A stretch of 64,000 bases of DNA, from positions 1 to 64,000 of the forward strand of contig WRMH01000005.1 of NCBI GenBank assembly GCA_009777235.1, given 5' to 3'. Positions within the stretch are counted from its first letter, which is position 1, and every line of letters begins with the position of its first letter. A model generated the notes under the pieces. That model worked only from the letters and a program-made list of their open reading frames with translations, ran no database searches and was not told the origin of the DNA. This document shows positions 30,845 to 40,348 of this stretch, one piece after another. The position numbers and the translations under genes are program-made. This DNA is from Oscillospiraceae bacterium (lineage in GTDB: Bacteria; Bacillota; Clostridia; Oscillospirales; Oscillospiraceae).

Positions 30845-32878
30845 ATGTCCGCAAGCAGCGCCCGGCAAACACAGCAAAACCACCCGCCGCTTCAAAACGG
30901 CGACTACGGCAACGACAGCATAAGCGCGTTAAAAGGCGCCGACAGGGTCAGAAAACGCCCGGGCGTCATCTTCGGATCGGACGGAATCGAAGGATGCCAG
31001 CACGCCGTATTTGAAATACTCTCAAACTCAATTGACGAAGCCCGCGAAGGCTACGGCAAGCAAATCATTGTCACGCGCTATGAGGACAACACATTTGAAG
31101 TCGAGGACTTTGGCAGGGGATGCCCCGTGGATTGGAACGAAGCGGAAGGACGCTACAACTGGGAGCTTGTCTTTTGCGAGCTTTATGCCGGGGCAAAATA
31201 TCACAACAACACAGACAAAAACTATGAGTTTTCACTGGGGCTCAACGGGCTTGGCTCTTGCGCCACCCAATATTCATCAGAATTTATGGAAGTCACGATA
31301 TACCGCGACGGGACGAAATACACATTGCGTTTTGAAAAAGGGGAGATAGTCGGAGAGCCGGGCAGTGAGCTTTGCAGAGAAAAATTTGACGGAAAACGCA
31401 CGGGCAGCATTATCAGATGGAAGCCGGACATAAACGTATTCACGGACATAAACGTACCGGCAGCATATTTTGAAGACGTCATGAAACGTCAAGCCGTCGT
31501 CAACGCGGGAGTCACGTTCAGGTTCAAAAATCAAGCCGACGGCAGATTTGAAAAAAAAGAATACCTCTACGAAAATGGCATTGTCGGATACATTACCGAA
31601 GCAGTGGGCGAAGATATGCTCACGCAGCCGTATTACATAGAAACACAGCGCAGGGGGCGCGACAGGGAAGATATGCCCGAGTATAAAGTAAAGCTATCGG
31701 CGGCGTTTTGCTTCTCAAACCGCCAAAGTATGCAGGAATACTATCACAACTCTTCGTGGCTCGAGCATGGCGGAGCGCCAGAAAAGGCCGCCCGAAGCGC
31801 GTTTGTGGCGGAAATTGACGCCTATCTGCGAAAAACAAACAAATACAAAGGCAATGAGAGCAAGATAACCTTTTCTGACGTGCAAGACTGCCTCGTCCTT
31901 GTGACAAACTGTTTTTCCACAGTGACATCATTTGAAAACCAGACAAAAAAATCCATAACGAACAAATTTGTGCAGGAAGCGACGACGGAGTTTTTGCGCA
32001 GCAGGCTGGAAGTCTATTTTATCGAAAACAAAGCCGAGGCGGAAAAAATAGCAGAGCAAGTGCTCATCAACAAAAGAAGCCGTGAAACAGCCGAAAAAAC
32101 GCGGCTGAACATGAAAAAGAAACTCTCGGGAGGCATAGACATATCAAACCGCATACAAAAATTTGTTGACTGCCGCACAAAAGACACATCAAGGCGCGAG
32201 ATATACATAGTCGAGGGAGACAGCGCGCTCGGCGCGTGTAAACTAAGCCGCGACGCCGAATTTCAAGGTATCATACCCGTTCGGGGAAAAATACTAAACT
32301 GCCTTAAAAATGACTATGACAGGATTTTTCAAAATGAGATAATCACCGACATCATAAAGGTGCTCGGATGCGGGGTGGAGATACAAAACAAACGCTCAAA
32401 AGACCTCAGCGCGTTTGACCTTGCCGCTTTGCGCTGGAATAAAGTCATTATTTGCACCGACGCCGACGTGGACGGATTTCATATCCGCGCCCAAATACTC
32501 ACAATGCTCTACCGCCTCGTCCCGACGCTTATCGAACTGGGCTATGTATACATTGCCGAGTCGCCGCTTTTTGAAATTCAAAGCAAGGGGAAAACATACT
32601 TTGCCTACAATGAACGGGAAAAAAGCGAGGTGCTGCAAAGCATTGGCGGCGCAAAGCATACGATAAGCCGATCAAAAGGACTCGGCGAAAACGACCCCGA
32701 AATGATGTGGATGACCACCATGAACCCCGATACGCGCCGCCTCATAAAGGTACAGCCTGCCGAAGCCGGGGCGACGGCGCGGATGTTTGACCTGCTGCTG
32801 GGCGACAATCTTGCCGGGCGAAAGGATTTTATCGCCGAAAACGGGCATAAATACCTTGAAATGGCGGACGTCTCGTAA
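30845..32878 (+). CDS. parE: Type II DNA topoisomerase subunit B (ParE/GyrB-like)
   Basis: A 677-residue ATPase subunit that works with the 32955 gene to pass DNA strands. The GHKL ATPase has the N-box EILSNSIDEAREG (Glu57, Asn61), DFGRGCPVD and LNGLGSCATQYSS. The TOPRIM domain has EGDSALGACK (Glu457-Ser460; the usual sequence is EGDSAGG) and DADVDGFHIR (Asp539, 541, 543), followed by SKGLGENDPEMMW. The ATG at 30845 after AAGGAGG was chosen over an earlier open reading inside the leader. The changed EGDSA context and the pairing suggest a ParE or a divergent second gyrase; sequence alone does not separate these. Confidence 0.85.
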   Translation: MSASSARQTQQNHPPLQNGDYGNDSISALKGADRVRKRPGVIFGSDGIEGCQHAVFEILSNSIDEAREGYGKQIIVTRYEDNTFEVEDFGRGCPVDWNEAEGRYNWELVFCELYAGAKYHNNTDKNYEFSLGLNGLGSCATQYSSEFMEVTIYRDGTKYTLRFEKGEIVGEPGSELCREKFDGKRTGSIIRWKPDINVFTDINVPAAYFEDVMKRQAVVNAGVTFRFKNQADGRFEKKEYLYENGIVGYITEAVGEDMLTQPYYIETQRRGRDREDMPEYKVKLSAAFCFSNRQSMQEYYHNSSWLEHGGAPEKAARSAFVAEIDAYLRKTNKYKGNESKITFSDVQDCLVLVTNCFSTVTSFENQTKKSITNKFVQEATTEFLRSRLEVYFIENKAEAEKIAEQVLINKRSRETAEKTRLNMKKKLSGGIDISNRIQKFVDCRTKDTSRREIYIVEGDSALGACKLSRDAEFQGIIPVRGKILNCLKNDYDRIFQNEIITDIIKVLGCGVEIQNKRSKDLSAFDLAALRWNKVIICTDADVDGFHIRAQILTMLYRLVPTLIELGYVYIAESPLFEIQSKGKTYFAYNEREKSEVLQSIGGAKHTISRSKGLGENDPEMMWMTTMNPDTRRLIKVQPAEAGATARMFDLLLGDNLAGRKDFIAENGHKYLEMADVS

Positions 32879-32954
32879 GGGGTATCCGTAAGGGTATCCA
32901 TAAGGACAAAAAAATATTCAGCGAAAAAAAAGATTCTCCCATAGGAGCAGCAAA

Positions 32955-35210
32955 ATGCCAAAAAAGAAAGAACACATCGAAAGCAAAAGACCCGCCGACC
33001 CGAACGTCAAAGGACTGCAAGCAAAGGTATTGGAGCAGCCGATTACAGATACGCTTGTGGAAAACTACATGCCATACGCGATGAGCGCGATCATGTCCCG
33101 CGCCATACCGGAGATTGACGGGTTTAAGCCGTCGCACCGCAAGCTGCTCTACACGATGTACAAAATGGGGCTTTTGACGGGGCAGCGGACAAAATCGGCA
33201 AACATCGTAGGTCAGACCATGCGCCTCAACCCGCACGGCGACGGCCCGATCTATGATACGATGGTGCGCCTGTCAAAAGGCTATGGGGCGCTGCTCACGC
33301 CGTTTGTTGATTCAAAGGGCAATTTTGGAAAAGTCTACTCGCGTGATATGCAATACGCCGCGTCACGGTATACGGAAGCAAAGCTCGCCCCCATATGCGC
33401 CGAGCTGTTCAAAGACATTGACAAAGACACCGTAGATTTTACGGACAATTACGACAGCACGGCAAAAGAGCCAACCCTTCTTCCCACGACATTTCCGAAC
33501 GTGCTTGTCAGCGCGAACATGGGTATCGCCGTGGGAATGGCGAGCAATATTTGCGGATTTAACCTTGACGAAGTATGCAAGGCGGCTATAGAATATATAA
33601 ACGACCCGTCCTGTGACATAGCGCAAACGCTCAAAGCGCCCGATTTCCCGACAGGCGGCGAGCTGATATACAATAAAGCCGAGCTCGATAATATTTACGA
33701 AAACGGCAAAGGCAGCGTAAGGCTCAGGGCAAAGTGGCGGTACGTCAAGGAAGGCAACCTCATAGAGATTACAGAAATACCGTATTCCACGACAGCCGAG
33801 GCAATCATTGACAAGGTCGCGGAGCTTGTCAAAGCGGGGCGTATCAAAGAAATAAACGATATGCGCGACGAGACCGACCTTGCGGGGCTGCGCCTCACCA
33901 TAGAGCTAAAGCGCGGCGCGGAACCCGACAGGCTAATGGCAAAGCTCATGAAGCAAACCACCCTCAGCGACAGCATTTCCTGCAATTTCAATATTTTGAT
34001 TGCGGGAATGCCAAAGGTCATGGGAGTTCGGGAAATCCTCGACGAATGGACCGCGTGGCGCGCCGGATGCGTAAAAAGGCGCGTTTTCCACCAGATGCAA
34101 AGCAAAAAAGATAAGCTGCACTTATTGCGGGGCTTGGAAAAAATACTGCTCGACATTGACAAGGCGATTGCGATAATAAGAGCCACGGAAGAAGAACTCG
34201 AGGTGGTGCCGAACCTCATGATCGGCTTTGGGATAGACGAGCTTCAAGCGGAATTTGTCGCCGAAATCAAACTCAGAAACATCAACAAAGAGCATATCCT
34301 AAAGCGCACCGATGAAATAAGTCAGCTCGAAAAAGACATTGCGGAGCTTGAGGCGACTTTAAAATCAAACAGGCGGATAAACGGCATTATCATATCCGAG
34401 CTTCGCGAAACAATGACCAAGTACGGCCAGCCGCGAAAGACGGACATAGTCTATGAAGAGGACATAACCTTATATGATACGGCAGAAAATGTCCCCGACT
34501 ATGCGGTCAATATATTCATGTCCCGGCAAGGCTACTTTAAAAAAATCACCCCGCTGTCTTTGCGAATGGGCGGCGAACACAAATATAAGGAAGACGACGG
34601 TCCGTTTATCGCCTTTAGCTCGCAAAACAAAAATGAACTGTTGGTTTTTACCGACAAGCAACAATGCTATAAAGCGCGTGTCCATGATTTTGACGACACA
34701 AAGGCGTCCAATCTCGGCACATTCCTCCCGTCGGCGCTTGAAATGGACGAAGGGGAGAACGTCATTTATCTGCTTGACCCGGGCGACTACAAGGGGCATA
34801 TTTTGTTCTTCTTTGCGGGAGGCAAGGCGGCGCGGGTCGAAATGTCCGCTTACGCGACAAAACTAAACCGCAAAAAGCTGACAGGCGCGTATTCTGACAA
34901 AAGCCCCGTATGTACGGTGATGCCGTTATATGAAGAAATGCAAGTTGCGGTCTATTCAAGCGATGAACGCGCGCTCATATACAACACGTCGCTTATGACT
35001 CCAAAAACGACCCGCAATACGCAAGGGGTGCAGGTGATGAATCTGCGAAAAGGCCGGGAAATGGTCAAAGCTCTGCCGCTCGGCAAGACCCAGATAAAAG
35101 AACCGGCGCGTTACAGGGTTCGCAATATACCCGGCGCGGGAGCCGCGCTAAAGCCGGAAGACAAAGGCGAGATACAGCTGACTATCGAGCTTGAAACGGA
35201 AGATTTATGA
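32955..35210 (+). CDS. parC: Type II DNA topoisomerase subunit A (ParC/GyrA-like)
   Basis: A 751-residue breakage-reunion subunit. YAMSAIMSRAIPEIDGFKPSHRKLLYTM (quoted in part) is the winged-helix domain, and the catalytic Tyr139 is in AASRYTEAKL. The tower and coiled-coil follow (about 340-480). The C-terminal beta-pinwheel has blades such as GYFKKITPLSLRMGGEHKY and no recognisable GyrA box (QRRGGKG), which favours a topoisomerase IV or decatenase role over supercoiling. AGGAG precedes the ATG. It lies 76 bases after the subunit B gene in the same operon. Confidence 0.86.
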   Translation: MPKKKEHIESKRPADPNVKGLQAKVLEQPITDTLVENYMPYAMSAIMSRAIPEIDGFKPSHRKLLYTMYKMGLLTGQRTKSANIVGQTMRLNPHGDGPIYDTMVRLSKGYGALLTPFVDSKGNFGKVYSRDMQYAASRYTEAKLAPICAELFKDIDKDTVDFTDNYDSTAKEPTLLPTTFPNVLVSANMGIAVGMASNICGFNLDEVCKAAIEYINDPSCDIAQTLKAPDFPTGGELIYNKAELDNIYENGKGSVRLRAKWRYVKEGNLIEITEIPYSTTAEAIIDKVAELVKAGRIKEINDMRDETDLAGLRLTIELKRGAEPDRLMAKLMKQTTLSDSISCNFNILIAGMPKVMGVREILDEWTAWRAGCVKRRVFHQMQSKKDKLHLLRGLEKILLDIDKAIAIIRATEEELEVVPNLMIGFGIDELQAEFVAEIKLRNINKEHILKRTDEISQLEKDIAELEATLKSNRRINGIIISELRETMTKYGQPRKTDIVYEEDITLYDTAENVPDYAVNIFMSRQGYFKKITPLSLRMGGEHKYKEDDGPFIAFSSQNKNELLVFTDKQQCYKARVHDFDDTKASNLGTFLPSALEMDEGENVIYLLDPGDYKGHILFFFAGGKAARVEMSAYATKLNRKKLTGAYSDKSPVCTVMPLYEEMQVAVYSSDERALIYNTSLMTPKTTRNTQGVQVMNLRKGREMVKALPLGKTQIKEPARYRVRNIPGAGAALKPEDKGEIQLTIELETEDL

Positions 35211-35250
35211 TTTTTATGACTGCGTTATAGGCACTGCGTGGGAGAATTAC

Positions 35251-36603
35251 TTGAAGATATTTGTTGTTTTTTTAATAGCGATTATGGCGGCTTTGTCGGT
35301 TTCGTGCGCGAATATACTCGAAGGCTATGTGGAGTCAGTCGCGGCGCATGAATCAACTCCGTATGACAAAGAGCCCGAGCAGCAAATAGCCGTCTCGGAC
35401 ATGGAAGAGCTCGAAACGGTTTTACTTTCGCTCATTATGTCTCGCGAAACAGAAGTCACGCTCTTATACTACGGCCCGGAAGAAGATGTTCAGGCGGAAA
35501 TTTTAGACCGCTCCGCTCACCTTATGCAAAATCACCCGGTCGCGGCGTATGCGGTGACAAGAATTTCGGCACAGGCGGCACGGATCGTGGCATACTTTGA
35601 AGTCGAGCTGGAAATTGAATACAAAAGAACCGCCGAGCAGATAGCGTCCATAATAAACGTATCAACCATGCGCTATATGACGACGCAGCTTCTTGACATC
35701 ATGAGCGATTATAAAGAAGAAGCGGCAATTTTGACAAATCTGCGTATAGACAAGGATGACATTATCGGTTTGATCGCGGAAATATACTACAATAACCCGC
35801 GCAGGATAATCATGATGCCGTTTGTCACGGTCGAAACCTACCCGCCGGATGGGGCAAACAGGATATATGAAATCAAGTTCGGATATACGGAAGAGGCGGA
35901 TATGCAGCGGGAGTACACAAGCAGCCTCGATTTATATGTCAGCCAAAACGCCGAGCGGGCGGTGGGCGACACGGACGCCGAAATTCTATTATCGCTCGTG
36001 GAAAACATTATAGCGTCCACGACATATGACGAAGGGGCAGCCGGAGCGATTTCAATGCACGGACCGCAAAATTTTACCGCCACGGCTTTTGGCGCGCTTA
36101 TCACAGGAAACGCGGTGGGAGAAGGGTTTGCGATGGCTTTTAAGGCGCTTTGCGACGAATTGCAGTTTGATTGCCGCGTCGTTTTGGGTCAAATGGACGG
36201 AAAAGTCCACGCATGGAACATAGTCGCGCTCGAAGGCTACTACTATCATATAGATACCGCCATAGCCGCGCTGTACGGTCTTGAGGCGGGATTTCTCAAA
36301 AATGATGAGGACATCTTAGACACATATATATGGGACACAGAAAAAAATCCAAGATGCAGCGGGACTCTCACCTTAGATGACGTGCGCCCGCCCGAAGACC
36401 CGGAGGACCCGAATGACCCGAGTGACCCGAACGACCCGAATAACCCGAATGACCCGAATGATCCAAATAACCCGAGTGACCCGTCAGATCCAAATGACCC
36501 GAGTGATCCAACGGATCACTCTACACCGCCGCCCGAGCCAAATCCGGGCGATGTGACCCCGGCGCCGGGAGACCAAAACGGAGACAATACGAACAACGGC
36601 TGA
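35251..36603 (+). CDS. Transglutaminase-like exported protein with Asp-Pro-Asn repeat tail
   Basis: About 450 residues starting at TTG 35251, with GGGAG six bases upstream; this gives MKIFVVFLIAIMAALSVSC, a signal peptide with an imperfect lipobox at Cys19. An earlier TTG at 35191 overlaps parC and would bury the signal. The middle-to-late part (ENIIASTTYDEG.., GNAVGEGFAMAFKALCDELQFDCRVVLGQMDGKVHAWNIVALEGYYYHID, quoted in part) resembles a bacterial transglutaminase/protease-like fold. The His in HAWN and Asp in HIDT are in place, but the nucleophile Cys position (EGFAMAF) holds no Cys, so it may be inactive. The tail is about 16 DPNDP/DPSDP repeats. Confidence 0.65.
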   Translation: MKIFVVFLIAIMAALSVSCANILEGYVESVAAHESTPYDKEPEQQIAVSDMEELETVLLSLIMSRETEVTLLYYGPEEDVQAEILDRSAHLMQNHPVAAYAVTRISAQAARIVAYFEVELEIEYKRTAEQIASIINVSTMRYMTTQLLDIMSDYKEEAAILTNLRIDKDDIIGLIAEIYYNNPRRIIMMPFVTVETYPPDGANRIYEIKFGYTEEADMQREYTSSLDLYVSQNAERAVGDTDAEILLSLVENIIASTTYDEGAAGAISMHGPQNFTATAFGALITGNAVGEGFAMAFKALCDELQFDCRVVLGQMDGKVHAWNIVALEGYYYHIDTAIAALYGLEAGFLKNDEDILDTYIWDTEKNPRCSGTLTLDDVRPPEDPEDPNDPSDPNDPNNPNDPNDPNNPSDPSDPNDPSDPTDHSTPPPEPNPGDVTPAPGDQNGDNTNNG

Positions 36604-36631
36604 TAATGGATAAAGAATAGGAGAAAAGCAT

Positions 36632-37114
36632 ATGACAGGAGAAAAACAGATTTTCCGAAAAAAGTTTATGGGGGGCTTTAACCGTGAAGATGTTGTGGCA
36701 TATATTGCCCAAATCGCGCAGGAGCGAAACGATTACGGTGAGCGGGCAAGCAAGGCGGAACATGAAGCAGAACAGCTTCGCGAAAAGCTCGCCGAAACGC
36801 AGGCGATAGCCGATCAGCTTCGCGAAAAACTTTCCCAAATGCAAGCGGCAGCCGAGCGTGGCGCGAGTGATGAGCCGGCAAAAGCGAGTCAGGAACACAG
36901 CGCAAAAATACGCGAAGAGCAGGAGGACGAGAGCCCGGAGCGTGACGCGGACGAGACAGAGGAGCTGTCCGGCGATTTTTTGCAGGAGCGGCAAGATGAG
37001 CAGCCAAAAGAGCAGTCAAAAGAAGCAGACGGGCACGCCAAAAAGCAAACGGACGGGCACAAGTCAAAACGCGCCACCATCAAAATAAAAAGAAATAAAT
37101 CAAAACGAAAATAA
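36632..37114 (+). CDS. DivIVA-domain-like coiled-coil protein
   Basis: A 160-residue protein. The start IFRKKFMGGFNREDVVAYIAQIAQERND (quoted in part) matches the DivIVA/GpsB N-terminal lipid-binding motif (F.KK..GGFNREDVxxYI). A coiled coil follows, with two near-repeats of QLREKLAETQAIADQLREKLSQMQ (quoted in part). The last ~90 residues are charged and disordered, ending in a lysine/arginine-rich HKSKRATIKIKRNKSKRK. DivIVA proteins mark curved membrane at poles and septa, so a division or cell-shape role is likely. Only the N-terminal 60 residues carry family information. Confidence 0.7.
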   Translation: MTGEKQIFRKKFMGGFNREDVVAYIAQIAQERNDYGERASKAEHEAEQLREKLAETQAIADQLREKLSQMQAAAERGASDEPAKASQEHSAKIREEQEDESPERDADETEELSGDFLQERQDEQPKEQSKEADGHAKKQTDGHKSKRATIKIKRNKSKRK

Positions 37115-37151
37115 AATGTCAAATATAAAAATATAAAATGGAGTGTTGATT

Positions 37152-37697
37152 ATGAAATTTAAGTTTAACGAAAAAAAGCTAAAAGGTACCGATGAGCTGC
37201 GGGAGTATGCGGAGCGTAAAATTGGCAAGATTGACCGTTTCTTTAAGATCGAATCGTCGGCAAACGTCACATTTACGGCGGAACGCGGCAGATTTACCGT
37301 CGAAGTCACCATAGAAAACGACGGCACGTATTTTCGCGTAAAAGGCACGACGCATGATATATTCGTGTCGGTAGATTCCGCTGTGGCGGGCATTGAGCGT
37401 CAAATACGCAAAAACAAAACGCGGCTTGGCAAAAAGATACGCGCCGGTTCTCTCGAACGCACGGCAGAGCCTGCCGTCATCAGTGATTTAGCCGATGACA
37501 GCGAAGAAACGGGCGAGCTGAAAATAGTCCGCTCAAAGATGTTCCCCGTAAAGCCGATGACCCCCGAAGAGGCGGTCTTGCAAATGAATTTGCTGGAGCA
37601 TGAGTTTTTTGTGTTCAAAAATCAAAATAAAAAAGACGCTTTCTCAATTGTGTATAAACGAAAACAAGGAGATTACGGCCTGATCGAAACAGAATAA
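37152..37697 (+). CDS. hpf: Long-form ribosome hibernation promoting factor
   Basis: A 181-residue protein. The N-terminal S30AE/YfiA domain (FKFNEKKLKGTDELREYAERKIGKIDRFF.., VDSAVAGIERQIRKNKTRL) binds the decoding region of the 30S subunit. After a linker the C-terminal dimerisation domain (KPMTPEEAVLQMNLLEHEFFVFKNQ, quoted in part; then YKRKQGDYGLIE) joins two ribosomes into 100S particles. The ATG at 37152 has GGAG eight bases before; a GTG at 37143 is open. The family usually uses this size in Firmicutes. Confidence 0.92.
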   Translation: MKFKFNEKKLKGTDELREYAERKIGKIDRFFKIESSANVTFTAERGRFTVEVTIENDGTYFRVKGTTHDIFVSVDSAVAGIERQIRKNKTRLGKKIRAGSLERTAEPAVISDLADDSEETGELKIVRSKMFPVKPMTPEEAVLQMNLLEHEFFVFKNQNKKDAFSIVYKRKQGDYGLIETE

Positions 37698-37742
37698 AGG
37701 TGTAGATGCTTACCGCCGCCGGCATGTACGAAGTATATATGA

Positions 37743-37847
37743 GCGGGCATGAAAATCCGTTCCGAGAGCGGAGCATGGAAGCGGAGCGTCCGAACCGTCT
37801 GCGCAAGGATGACGCAGTGGTTCGGGGAGGAATGATTTTATGACCGC
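37743..37847 (+). repeat. MITE-like palindromic element, copy C
   Basis: Third copy of the element at 12714-12817 and 19862-19974. The right end GGAATGATTTTATGACCGC is intact; the left end (GCGGGCATGAAAATCCGTTCC, quoted in full as 21 in the sequence from 37743) has drifted. The core hairpin CCGAACC.CTGCG / CGCAG.GGTTCGG is kept. It lies between hpf and the DUF885 gene. Confidence 0.85.
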
Positions 37848-37902
37848 AAACCAGAACACCATTTCCGCCGCCGAATAGGTCAATTCGCAAGGAGTTAGAG
37901 TT

Positions 37903-39768
37903 ATGAATAAAACAAAAGCTAATATAATCATCGCGATCGTGTGCGCGGCGGCAATGCTCCTGCTCATAGGGCTTGCGCTTATCTATATTTATAGAGATGA
38001 GCTTTTCGGCACAGCGGGAGGGGCAAATTCGCCGCGCCCGCAAGACAGCGGATCGGTGAGTGGGGACGCCCTTGACCGGCAGCCGGGATATGCGCTGCCG
38101 TCAAACAACGACGAAACCGTATTTGATTTGCTGATGGACGAGATTTTCTTAGACTGGGTCACGGCAGACACCCTCACTTTAAACTTCTCTGTCGCGGACC
38201 CGGAACAAATGGGCATAGAGCGTCCCGTTCCGAGCTACGGACAGGTGATGTCCGCGGCGCTCATTGAAGAGGGACGCGAAGAAAACGAAAATATCCTCAA
38301 AATACTCGAGCAAATCAATTACGCAAACTTAAATCAAGAACGCAAAATCATATACGATATAATCATGCGAGATATAGAAATATCAAAGATTCTTGAAGAG
38401 TATGAGCAGTTTGCCTATTACTCGGGATATATATGTCCGACAAACGGCATACAGGTTCAGCTCCCGATTTTATTGGCGGAGTTTAGTTTTTATAAGGTAA
38501 CAGACATTGAAGTATACCTCGCCTTGCTAAGTGACACGATCCGTTTTTTTGATGATATGATCGAGTTTGAGCGTGAGAGGGCGGCGCGCGGATATTTTCT
38601 GAGCGAAGCTAACGCCGATAATGTTATAGAACAGCTTGAAAGTTTTGTGGCAAACCGTGAGGATAATCTTATTATCACGGTGTTCAACGAGAAAATAGAC
38701 AATTACCCGTCACTGACATCCGAAGAGCGGGAAGATTTCAAGCGCAGAAACCGTGAGCTTGTACTCTCTAATGTATTGGTTGCGTATGATAATCTCATCG
38801 CCGCCATGTATGAGCTTAGGGGTGTTGGAGCTAACCCGGGCGGATATGCGGCGCTGCCTCGCGGAGACGAGTATGCGTACGCAACGCTCAGTTTAAAAGT
38901 TGGCACTGACAGGACAGCCGACGAGCTTATGTCTTTGCTTGATGATTGGAGGAAAAAGTCTCTGTCCGACGTCAGAAGCATACTTCTGAGAAATAACGCG
39001 ATAGCGGAGGGGTACGAAAATGACACGCTCGGGCAAATAGAAAAAGGAACCCCCGAGCAGTACCTTGCAAAGCTGCGCTCGGCCATGTCGGGCGAGTTTC
39101 CGCCGATAGACGACGTAAGCTATGTGGTCTTGGAAGTGCATGACAGCTTGCAGGATTACATATCTCCGGCATTTTATCTTGTACCGGCGGTTGATGATTT
39201 TGAAAACAATGTAATATACATAAATCCGGCAAGCATTGAAGACGATATATCGTTGTTTTTTATGCTGGCGCATGAAGGCTATCCGGGTCATATGTATCAA
39301 ATGGTATACGGACGGCAAAGGGCGGCTCATCCGATTCGCGCCCTGCTTTCAAACTTGGGATATACCGAAGGATGGGCGACATATGTTGAGCATTTGAGTT
39401 TTTATTGGGCGGGCGTTGACCCGCTCGAAGCGGAATTTCACAGCAAGATGAGGATGTATTTTTCATTTTTGCAGGCGCAAATTGACCTCGGCGTCAATTT
39501 GTTTGACTGGGATAAAGACACCGTCGCAAAGTTCTTATATGATGATTTGATGATCACGGACACGGAGGTTATAGACAGCTTTTATGATGCCGTTACGGGT
39601 TTGCCTTTGAATATGGTCACATACAGCCTCGGGCATATAGAAATGCTTTTGCTGCTCGATGAATATAAAGCAACTTACGGCGCAGATTACAACCTCGCCG
39701 ATTTTCATCGGTTTGTCCTCGACACAGGCCCCGCGCCGTTTCCAATCATGAGCGAGTATATAAGATAA
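37903..39768 (+). CDS. DUF885-family membrane-anchored metallopeptidase
   Basis: A 621-residue protein with an N-terminal membrane anchor (residues 8-29) and a large extracellular helical domain. The zinc motif HEGYPGHMYQ (HExxGH-like arrangement with the second His) and, ~25 residues later, GYTEGWATYVEHLS supply the metal ligands and catalytic Glu expected of DUF885 proteins, a gluzincin-like group related to M32 carboxypeptidases. It probably trims peptides outside the membrane. The ATG has AAGGAG upstream. It is convergent with the AbrB-type gene; an AAACCTGC/GCGGGTTT hairpin at the stop could terminate transcription. Confidence 0.82.
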   Translation: MNKTKANIIIAIVCAAAMLLLIGLALIYIYRDELFGTAGGANSPRPQDSGSVSGDALDRQPGYALPSNNDETVFDLLMDEIFLDWVTADTLTLNFSVADPEQMGIERPVPSYGQVMSAALIEEGREENENILKILEQINYANLNQERKIIYDIIMRDIEISKILEEYEQFAYYSGYICPTNGIQVQLPILLAEFSFYKVTDIEVYLALLSDTIRFFDDMIEFERERAARGYFLSEANADNVIEQLESFVANREDNLIITVFNEKIDNYPSLTSEEREDFKRRNRELVLSNVLVAYDNLIAAMYELRGVGANPGGYAALPRGDEYAYATLSLKVGTDRTADELMSLLDDWRKKSLSDVRSILLRNNAIAEGYENDTLGQIEKGTPEQYLAKLRSAMSGEFPPIDDVSYVVLEVHDSLQDYISPAFYLVPAVDDFENNVIYINPASIEDDISLFFMLAHEGYPGHMYQMVYGRQRAAHPIRALLSNLGYTEGWATYVEHLSFYWAGVDPLEAEFHSKMRMYFSFLQAQIDLGVNLFDWDKDTVAKFLYDDLMITDTEVIDSFYDAVTGLPLNMVTYSLGHIEMLLLLDEYKATYGADYNLADFHRFVLDTGPAPFPIMSEYIR

Positions 39769-39811
39769 ACCTGCCCTGCGGGTTTGTAAAGCCAAAGCCT
39801 AAAAACTCGCA

Positions 39812-39866
39812 CGCGCGATTACACGCGATTACACCGCGATTACATCGCGATTACACCGTGATTATA
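39812..39866. repeat. Short tandem repeat CGCGATTACA(C/T)
   Basis: Five imperfect units of 10-12 bases (CGCGATTACA, CGCGATTACAC, CGCGATTACAT, CGCGATTACAC, CGTGATTATA) lie between two convergent genes and touch the 3' end of the AbrB-type gene. Copies are too short and have no spacers, so this is not CRISPR. Confidence 0.8.
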
Positions 39867-40317
39867 TGTTAGAGCCGATGGAGCGTATGTCGTCAAGCAA
39901 AGAGCTAAGGTCAATGCCTCCGGTCGTGACGGGCTTTTCGTTTTCGTCCTCTTCGGCAGGCGGGATATATTTACGAACGGGCGGCTCTATGGAGGGAGCG
40001 GCGGCTCGGGGAGCTGCGGGAGTCGCGGGCGGTGCAACAGGGGTCGCCGCTGCGGGCGGCGCGGGCGGCGCCGGTGAGGTCTCGGATGCCGCAGACGATG
40101 CCGGAGCTGCGGAAGTTTCCACATCCGCCGGGACGGGGGTCGCTGTGGCGGCATATTCGGCCATATCAACGTGAGCAAGATCGGGATTTACCATCATTAC
40201 GCCGTCGGGCCTGTTGATAAACAATATCTTGTCGCCCTCATTTATAGAGAGCCTGCGCCGAATTGAAATGGGTATTGTAATTTGCCCCTTGCTCGTGACC
40301 TTTGCCATTTCCATCAT
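39862..40317 (-). CDS. AbrB/SpoVT-type transcriptional regulator with proline-alanine linker
   Basis: A 151-residue protein. Residues 1-45 (AKVTSKGQITIPISIRRRLSINEGDKILF, quoted in part) are the swapped-hairpin AbrB DNA-binding fold. Residues 55-125 are a very Ala/Pro-rich flexible linker, and the last 25 (GGIDLSSLLDDIRSIGSNI) may be a small oligomerisation or partner-binding helix. GGAGG precedes the ATG. It is divergent from the AmmeMemoRadiSam genes and shares an 88-base promoter region with them, so it may control both itself and that operon. The long linker is unusual for AbrB proteins. Confidence 0.8.
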   Translation of the reverse strand: MMEMAKVTSKGQITIPISIRRRLSINEGDKILFINRPDGVMMVNPDLAHVDMAEYAATATPVPADVETSAAPASSAASETSPAPPAPPAAATPVAPPATPAAPRAAAPSIEPPVRKYIPPAEEDENEKPVTTGGIDLSSLLDDIRSIGSNI

Positions 40318-40348
40318 AGTTTACACGCCTCCTTAGTTATTAGGTTAT

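Noticed and set aside
39812..39866. Possible CRISPR array
   Set aside because: Units are 10-12 bases with no spacers and no cas genes; it is a simple tandem repeat.
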